This document shows, piece by piece, positions 12,161 to 16,974 of a stretch of DNA of 16,974 nucleotides. Both the position numbers and the translations under genes were made by a program. The DNA is taken from NCBI GenBank assembly GCA_965369325.1, contig CBDUQI010000126.1:1-16974 (forward strand), written 5' to 3'. The notes under the pieces were generated by a model. That model saw only the letters and a list, made by a program, of their open reading frames with translations, was not told where the DNA came from and searched no databases. The stretch comes from CBDUQI01 sp965369325 (GTDB taxonomy: Bacteria; Pseudomonadota; Gammaproteobacteria; Steroidobacterales; JBCBZW01). How positions within the stretch are numbered: the first letter of the stretch is position 1; each line of letters opens with the position of its first letter.

Positions 12161-14023
12161 ATGGCATTGCAGGCGTTATCCGACGAGGGCTCGCTCCGAC
12201 TTGTCCTGGCGCGCTACCAGGCGCTCTTTGATAACTCGGCACACTGTGTCCATGAGGTGGATGTAAGCGGCAACATTCGCGCCATGAATTCGTCGGGACT
12301 TCGGCTTGTCGGAGCAACCGATGTCGATGCTGTTATCGGCACTCCTTACCTTGATCTGGTTAGTCCTGGCGATCGCGATGGCGTTGCAACAAACATGGAC
12401 AGAGCGATCCAGGGGGAACCAGTGCGCTATGAGTTCACAGGTGCCAACCGCCGGTTGTTTGACTCATCATTCACTCCAATTATCGGCCTTGACGGTTCGG
12501 TTTCGTGCCTGCTGGGAATTACCCATGATGTCACCGAGCATCAACGCCGGGCCGACACGTTAACGCAACTACAAGCACGCACCGCGCTCATTCTCGAATC
12601 CGCGGGCGAGGGCATTTACGGTCTGGATGCTGAAGGGCGACTTACCTTTGGCAATGAAGCTGCCGCAAGGATAGTGGGGTGGCATACCGAGGATGTCATT
12701 GGGCAGAAGTCGCACGATGTCCATCACCACTCTCACGCCGATGGTTCGAACTATCCTCGTGAGCACTGTCCGATTTACGCGGCGCTCAAGGATGGCGAGA
12801 TCCATCGCGTCGACAATGAGGTGTTTTGGCACGCAAACGGAAGTGCTATTCCTGTGGAGTACACCAGTACGCCGATACTGAAAGACGGAAAACCTGATGG
12901 TGCCGTCGTCGTATTTCGTGATATCTCTGAACGAATACAATTGCAGCGCGAACGAACGGCCGCGTTTGAGAAAATCCGAGAGCTGAAAGAGCAGCTTGAG
13001 CTTGAGCGCGATTACTTACGAGACGAAGTCAACGTCACGTCCCACTTTGGCGAGATTATCGGCGAGAGCCCAGCACTCAAAAGAACTCTGACGCAATTGG
13101 AGGCCGTGGCCCCGACGCATGCCAATGTGTTGATTCTTGGTGAATCGGGCGTCGGCAAGGAGATGATTGCGCGCGGGATTCATGCACGAAGCGATCGTGC
13201 GGACAAACCACTGGTAAAAGTCAATTGTGCCTCGATCCCGAAAGATCTGTTCGAAAGTGAGTTCTTCGGCCATGTGAAAGGCGCCTTCACGGGGGCACAC
13301 CGAGATCGCGTTGGTCGACTGCAGCTTGCGGCCGGCGGCACCTTGTTCCTGGATGAAGTTGGAGAAATTCCGTTGTCGCAACAGGGCAAGCTCCTGCGTG
13401 CTCTGCAAGAGCACGAATTTGAGCGCGTTGGCGATGATCAAACAACCAAAGTGGATGTGCGTGTTGTCGCCGCCACTAATCGCGATCTTGGCGAAGAGGC
13501 GAAATCGGGCCGATTCCGTGAGGACCTGTACTATCGTCTAAGCGTTTTCCCGATTGAAGTCCCCCCACTGCGGCAGCGCGTAGAGGACATTGCGCCACTG
13601 GCAATTCATTTTCTTGACTTGATTTGCCGGGATCTGGGGCGCGATTCGCTTCGCCTGACGCAACAGCAACTGGGGGCGTTAAAGAAACATCAGTGGCCCG
13701 GTAATATAAGAGAGCTGAGGAATGTGATTGAACGTGCCGTCATCTCCTCAACGGGCGGTCGCTTGCGACTCGATCGGGCACTGCCGCAGGCCACTCCCAC
13801 GGCATCTGAATTTGTCGCCGATTCCCCAACGCATGAGTCTACATTCGTTACCGATGCGGAATTTCGAGCGATGGAAAAGGCCAATATGCGAGCAGCCTTG
13901 CTGCATGCCAACTGGCGTATCTGGGGAGAGGATGGTGCGGCGAGTTTACTAGGCCTAAACCCGTCGACCCTAACCTACCGTATGAAACAGTTTGGGATAG
14001 CCAAAGACGGAACGAGTACCTAA
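12161..14023 (+). CDS. PAS-PAS sigma-54-dependent enhancer-binding transcriptional activator
   Basis: A 620-residue one-component regulator. Two N-terminal PAS sensor domains (about 12-130 and 137-262; the second has the HHSHADGS...HCPIY and EVFWHANGSAIPVEYTSTPI pattern), a coiled-coil linker (about 258-292), then the AAA+ domain: Walker A GESGVGKE (327-334), sigma-54-contacting GAFTGA loop (374-379), Walker B TLFLDE (394-399), arginine region RFREDLYYRL (451-460) and WPGNIRELRNVIERAV (512-527). The C-terminus is a Fis-type helix-turn-helix (GAASLLGLNPSTLTYRMKQ, 592-610). There is no response-regulator receiver, so signals enter through the PAS domains. It is divergent to the minus-strand cluster and should activate its sigma-54 promoter. 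Start: GAGGAG sits 1 nt before this ATG; a TTG at 12167 has better spacing (7 nt) and may be the real start. Confidence 0.95.
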   Translation: MALQALSDEGSLRLVLARYQALFDNSAHCVHEVDVSGNIRAMNSSGLRLVGATDVDAVIGTPYLDLVSPGDRDGVATNMDRAIQGEPVRYEFTGANRRLFDSSFTPIIGLDGSVSCLLGITHDVTEHQRRADTLTQLQARTALILESAGEGIYGLDAEGRLTFGNEAAARIVGWHTEDVIGQKSHDVHHHSHADGSNYPREHCPIYAALKDGEIHRVDNEVFWHANGSAIPVEYTSTPILKDGKPDGAVVVFRDISERIQLQRERTAAFEKIRELKEQLELERDYLRDEVNVTSHFGEIIGESPALKRTLTQLEAVAPTHANVLILGESGVGKEMIARGIHARSDRADKPLVKVNCASIPKDLFESEFFGHVKGAFTGAHRDRVGRLQLAAGGTLFLDEVGEIPLSQQGKLLRALQEHEFERVGDDQTTKVDVRVVAATNRDLGEEAKSGRFREDLYYRLSVFPIEVPPLRQRVEDIAPLAIHFLDLICRDLGRDSLRLTQQQLGALKKHQWPGNIRELRNVIERAVISSTGGRLRLDRALPQATPTASEFVADSPTHESTFVTDAEFRAMEKANMRAALLHANWRIWGEDGAASLLGLNPSTLTYRMKQFGIAKDGTST

Positions 14024-14042
14024 ACAATCAGCGCCGCGTTGC

Positions 14043-14048
14043 TATAAT
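14043..14048 (+). promoter_or_regulatory. Perfect TATAAT -10 element before the S9 peptidase gene
   Basis: TATAAT lies 46 nt before the ATG at 14094, in the 70-nt gap after the activator gene. No good -35 hexamer is seen 17 bp upstream (the region ends the activator gene), so it is a weak-to-moderate promoter that would let the peptidase be transcribed on its own. Confidence 0.4.
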
Positions 14049-14093
14049 GTTCTTGTCTGCATAATTCGTACCTAACTGACTATCGGAGCCAGC

Positions 14094-16112
14094 ATGCGTT
14101 TGTCAACCGTCGCAACCCCTGAACCAATGCCTTTTCGCCATATGGCGGCGGTGCTGCTTGCGGGGGCATTTCTCGCGCTTGGCGGTGCCCGCGCGAACTC
14201 GACGGAGCTGCCGCCCATCGAGCAATTCTTTAAAGAGGCGGAGTTCGCGAATGCGCGTTTGTCCCCCGACGGTCGCCACCTTGCCGCGATTGTTCGGTTA
14301 GAGGGGGCGCCGCAGGCGCGCAACATTGTCGTGATGGATGTAGATACTCGAGCTACCAAGGCAATAACCGGTTACGAAGAGGAGGACGTCCGTAATCTGA
14401 CCTGGGTTAACGCCGACCGCCTGATGTTTAACCTTGACCGCAGCGCCGACGAGGCAAACCGTGCAAGCCAGTATCTTGGAACGTTCTCCGTATTGAAGGA
14501 CGGCTCTGGTGGCGCACCGGTGAGGCAGCGCGACGCGCGTTCAAGACTGGGAGCCGCTGTCGCCGGCAGCGGCACGGCCTTCCGTTACTTGAGTCGCTTG
14601 CCGAACGACGACAAGCACGTGCTGATGGTGGGCGGCAACGAGCTGTTTGTTTTCCCAAACGTGTATCGCTGCAATGTCGCGGACGGCAAGCTTCGCAAGG
14701 TGATGGACAATAAGGTATATGCTTATCAGTGGGTGCCGGACAACCAGGGCGTTATCCGGGCGGCACTTACTGCCGGTGAAGTGCGGGACGATCTCGAACA
14801 GGCGCTCATCTACCGCGTCGACGAGGACGCCGACTGGGTGACGTTGCGGACATTTCATCAAGGCGAGCTCACGTTGTTTGGTTTCGACCAGGACGACCAG
14901 CACCTGTTTGTAAGCATGAGGGACGACAGCACTCGCCAGGTGCTCTATCGGGTCAACTTAAGCAGCGGCGAGTTTGGCGAGCCGCTGGTCACCGATGAGG
15001 TTTACGATGTCAGCCAGGGCGGCGGGGAGTTGCGTCGGACCCACAATGGCAAGGCGGTGTTCTACACTTACATGGCTGATAAACCGAGGACGGTGTTTTT
15101 TGATGAGCACTGGGAAGGCCGACAAGCGAAAATCGATCAGGCGCTGGCCCAAACCGTTAATGAGATCGTGAGTTGGAGCGACGATGAAACCCGGTTTCTG
15201 GTTTATGCCCACAGCGACCGCGATCCGGGCGCCTACTATCTGTTCGACGATAAACAAAACAAGCTGACATATCTGCTATCTCCCCGCAGTTGGATCGACC
15301 CGCAGCAGATGCGACCTATGCAACCGGTGAGTTATCCGGCACGTGACGGTATGCGTATGCATGGCTACCTGACATTGCCCGCGTCCGGCGATTCTGACAA
15401 GCCGCCACCGTTGATCGTCCATCCGCACGGCGGGCCGTTTGGGCCACGCGATGTTTGGGGTTTCGATCCGGATGTGCAGTTTCTTGCCAACCGCGGATAC
15501 GCGGTGCTGCAGGTCAACTTCCGCGGATCAGGCGGTTTTGGCGGGCGCCACCTGGCCGCTGGCTATCGCCGCTGGGGCCTTGAGATGCAGGATGATCTGA
15601 CTGACGGCGTGCTCTGGGCGGCCGAACAGGGTTTGATCGACCCCGGTAGGGTATGCATCTACGGCGCAAGCTATGGGGGCTATGCCACTATGATGGGTGT
15701 GGTCAAGACACCCGAGCTGTACAAATGCGGGATCAACTATGTCGGCGTCGTGGACCTTGGGCAAATAATCAAAGAAACCGGACGCACCTTTAACGTTACC
15801 GGTCTGGACGGGCCACGCGAGGCATGGCTGAACATGACAATAGGCGATCCGGTAGAACACAAGCAGCGTTTCTACGACACCTCACCCATCAACCATGTGG
15901 AGCGCATTACCGCACCGTTGCTGTTGGTGCATGGAGCGAAGGATGGCATCGTGAATATCGAGCATTTCCGCCGTCTCACGGGCAAGCTTAAGCGGCACAA
16001 CAAAAAATTCGAGGCGCTAGTCAAACGGAGTGAGGGTCACGGCTTCAACGCCAGCGAAAACCAAGTGGAGCTGTACACGGCAATAGAAAAATTCCTGGCC
16101 GAACACTTGTAG
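14094..16112 (+). CDS. Exported S9-family (prolyl oligopeptidase/acylaminoacyl-peptidase type) serine peptidase
   Basis: A 672-residue protein with a Sec signal peptide (MRLSTVATPEPMPFRHMAAV, then a hydrophobic core, GGARA|NS near 35). An N-terminal beta-propeller-like part begins ARLSPDGRHLAAIVR, and the C-terminal alpha/beta hydrolase domain starts near PVSYPARDGMRMHGYLTLP. The triad is Ser526 in YGASYGGYATMMG, Asp617 in VHGAKDGIVN and His649 in SEGHGFN. HPHGGPFGPRD is the oxyanion segment typical of S9 enzymes, and VNFRGSGGFG is also characteristic. Such enzymes cleave short peptides, often after Pro or an acylated N-terminus, in the periplasm or outside. GGAG lies 6 nt before the ATG. It is not clearly linked in function to the divergent cluster and probably has its own promoter. 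Confidence 0.94.
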   Translation: MRLSTVATPEPMPFRHMAAVLLAGAFLALGGARANSTELPPIEQFFKEAEFANARLSPDGRHLAAIVRLEGAPQARNIVVMDVDTRATKAITGYEEEDVRNLTWVNADRLMFNLDRSADEANRASQYLGTFSVLKDGSGGAPVRQRDARSRLGAAVAGSGTAFRYLSRLPNDDKHVLMVGGNELFVFPNVYRCNVADGKLRKVMDNKVYAYQWVPDNQGVIRAALTAGEVRDDLEQALIYRVDEDADWVTLRTFHQGELTLFGFDQDDQHLFVSMRDDSTRQVLYRVNLSSGEFGEPLVTDEVYDVSQGGGELRRTHNGKAVFYTYMADKPRTVFFDEHWEGRQAKIDQALAQTVNEIVSWSDDETRFLVYAHSDRDPGAYYLFDDKQNKLTYLLSPRSWIDPQQMRPMQPVSYPARDGMRMHGYLTLPASGDSDKPPPLIVHPHGGPFGPRDVWGFDPDVQFLANRGYAVLQVNFRGSGGFGGRHLAAGYRRWGLEMQDDLTDGVLWAAEQGLIDPGRVCIYGASYGGYATMMGVVKTPELYKCGINYVGVVDLGQIIKETGRTFNVTGLDGPREAWLNMTIGDPVEHKQRFYDTSPINHVERITAPLLLVHGAKDGIVNIEHFRRLTGKLKRHNKKFEALVKRSEGHGFNASENQVELYTAIEKFLAEHL

Positions 16113-16117
16113 CGCGA

Positions 16118-16169
16118 CTCACCCCGATTACGCGGTTAACGGACGTTTCTTTGTCCGCTACAGGGTGAG
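16118..16169 (+). terminator. Nested hairpin after the S9 peptidase gene
   Basis: CTCACCC (16118-16124) pairs with GGGTGAG (16163-16169), enclosing a second stem CGGAC (16140-16144) with GTCCG (16153-16157) around a T-rich loop. It begins 6 nt after the stop. There is no U-tract after the outer stem, so it is more likely a transcript-end stabiliser or Rho-linked structure than a clean intrinsic terminator. Confidence 0.4.
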
Positions 16170-16224
16170 CAGGCCGGGCACGTCTAACGAACCATGCTTC
16201 AGTTCTTCGCGCGCCTGCTGCCGC

Positions 16225-16344
16225 CTGGCGGCGGTAGCCGAATTCGCGGTCACCGCAGATCCCAACATCGCCGATCCGGCGGGCACGATCTTGTTCGAAG
16301 CCAATGAGCCGGAGTTTAATCACAACGGTGGCGACATCGCGTTT
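16225..16344 (+). pseudogene. Short remnant of a PQQ-dependent sugar (glucose/sorbosone-type) dehydrogenase
   Basis: A stretch of about 40 codons reads LAAVAEFAVTADPNIADPAG then TILFEANEPEFNHNGGDIAF, matching the order of strands I know from soluble PQQ-glucose/sorbosone dehydrogenases (VSEF-x-VSADPN-x-AD, then an NHNGG-x-x-AFG motif that holds the catalytic histidine). Outside it, on both sides, the similarity vanishes: the upstream YV-strand and downstream Ca2+/PQQ-binding parts are not seen. So this is a fossil, not a gene. It lies in the 348-nt gap between the peptidase and the sigma factor; the rest of that gap (16345-16460) contains only a perfect 10-bp palindrome, CGTATATACG, near 16447. 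Confidence 0.5.
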
Positions 16345-16460
16345 CGGTGCCGGGCACTTTGAACGTTTCCGCCGTCTGTGGACACCTCGTCGAGGATGTG
16401 TCCTGTTTCGCTTATTGCCGACTGGGAATAAACGTGGGCGCCAGCGCGTATATACGATAG

Positions 16461-16961
16461 ATGCCTGTAATGATGAACAACATGCGCGATGAACTTCTAA
16501 CCCTTAGCCGCGGTGCACATGCGCTGGCAACCCAGATTCTGGGGAACCCCGATGATGCAGCCGACGCCGTTCAGGACGCGCTGGCGAGCGTTCTCGGGAA
16601 AACTGACGCATACGATGAGTTCAGAGGGCCTCTGAAGCCCTGGTTTCTGCGGGTGGTGCGCAATCGCTGCCTGGATCAGCTGAGGCGCCGGCGACCTGGC
16701 GACTTGCCGGTTGAGGAGCTGATTGATACACGCAATACCCCGGAGCAGGCACTGCAGGTCGCTCAACGAGACGCTGCGCTACAACGCGCTCTGGCAGTGA
16801 TTTCGGTTGACCACCGGGAAATAATCGTCCTGCGTGATTATCTGGATTTGCCCTACGCTGAGATCGCAGCCGTTCTCAGGATTGCACCGGGCACCGTGAT
16901 GTCCAGATTACACCGGGCTCGGTTGGCACTTAAGGAGGTGCTGGAAGTCGATGTCAAATAA
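16461..16961 (+). CDS. ECF-type RNA polymerase sigma factor
   Basis: A 166-residue sigma-70-family protein with only regions 2 and 4. Region 2: ATQILGNPDDAADAVQDALA, FRGPLKPWFLRVVRNRCLDQ and LRRRRPGD, recognising the -10 element and core polymerase. Region 4: ALAVISVDHREIIVLRDYLD, LPYAEIAAVLRIAPGTVMSRLHRARLAL, the -35-binding helix-turn-helix. The size fits the ECF group. Start choice is uncertain: four ATGs (16461, 16470, 16473, 16482) are in frame and none has a clear ribosome site. I keep the first; 16482 (MRDELLTLSRGAH) fits relatives well. Its last codons overlap the start of the next gene by 11 nt, typical of a sigma/anti-sigma pair. The nearest perfect palindrome (CGTATATACG, 16447-16456) precedes the start. 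Confidence 0.92.
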   Translation: MPVMMNNMRDELLTLSRGAHALATQILGNPDDAADAVQDALASVLGKTDAYDEFRGPLKPWFLRVVRNRCLDQLRRRRPGDLPVEELIDTRNTPEQALQVAQRDAALQRALAVISVDHREIIVLRDYLDLPYAEIAAVLRIAPGTVMSRLHRARLALKEVLEVDVK

Positions 16962-16974
16962 TACACCGCATATT
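16951..16974 (+). CDS. Start of a downstream gene, probably the cognate anti-sigma factor (cut by window edge)
   Basis: An ATG at 16951, in another frame from the sigma factor, opens MSNNTPHI and is still open at the edge. AAGGAGG (16932-16938) lies 12 nt upstream, inside the sigma gene. An overlapping gene directly after an ECF sigma factor is nearly always its anti-sigma factor, but only 8 codons are visible, so this rests on context. Confidence 0.45.

Noticed and set aside
14372..15860. Minus-strand ORFs of 67-120 codons
   Set aside because: They are antisense to the S9 peptidase, whose full-length motifs and triad are intact.
1..16974. CRISPR arrays, tRNA/rRNA genes, insertion sequences, prophage genes
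   Set aside because: I looked for regularly spaced repeats, cloverleaf-like segments, transposase motifs and terminal inverted repeats and found none.

Overview
The window has a GC content near the mid-fifties. Its gene families (a sodium:solute symporter, a PAS/sigma-54 activator, an S9 peptidase with a Sec signal peptide, periplasmic enzymes, an ECF sigma factor and remnants of outer-membrane and DUF2721 proteins) suggest a free-living, probably marine or environmental proteobacterium, most likely a gammaproteobacterium. No rRNA, tRNA, CRISPR array, insertion sequence or phage gene was seen, so the taxonomy is an inference from protein style only.

Layout. (1) 1-2.4 kb, minus strand: a TetR-type repressor translationally coupled (ATGA overlap) to a sodium:solute symporter that runs off the left edge, with palindromes around the repressor start. 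(2) 2.4-3.3 kb, plus: a six-helix membrane protein with a recognisable promoter carrying an operator-like inverted repeat. (3) 3.35-6.4 kb: a decay zone. It holds an FAD-dependent amine-oxidase-like gene that has lost its FAD-binding N-terminus and carries a frameshift, a frameshifted beta-barrel remnant of a patatin/surface-antigen protein, and a truncated, frameshifted DUF2721 gene. Intact in between are a small unknown membrane protein and a 60-residue secreted peptide gene. (4) 6.4-12.1 kb, minus: a long co-directional cluster reading from 12.03 kb leftward: an 18-codon leader ORF, a DUF1348 NTF2-like protein, an exported isochorismatase-fold hydrolase, an exported alpha/beta hydrolase with an aspartate nucleophile, a PNPOx-fold flavoprotein, a disulfide-type flavoprotein reductase, a 46-residue unknown protein, and an NAD(P)-binding SDR that appears to start at AUU. 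(5) 12.16-14.0 kb, plus: the divergent PAS-PAS-AAA+-Fis sigma-54 activator. (6) 14.1-16.1 kb, plus: an S9 prolyl-oligopeptidase-family exopeptidase, then a gap holding a remnant of a PQQ-type sugar dehydrogenase. (7) 16.46 kb to the right edge: an ECF sigma factor overlapping the first codons of a probable anti-sigma gene.

The most coherent system is regions 4 and 5. A near-consensus sigma-54 promoter (12041-12058) points at the minus-strand cluster. Two tandem 16-bp sites (12103-12118 and 12120-12135, one helical-turn-and-a-half apart) sit 70-105 bp upstream of the predicted start, where an enhancer-binding protein should sit, and the sigma-54 activator gene is immediately divergent. I infer an inducible regulon in which the activator senses a small molecule or redox state through its PAS domains and switches on two periplasmic hydrolases and three cytoplasmic redox enzymes, plausibly to detoxify or catabolise an organic compound. 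The substrate cannot be read from the sequence.
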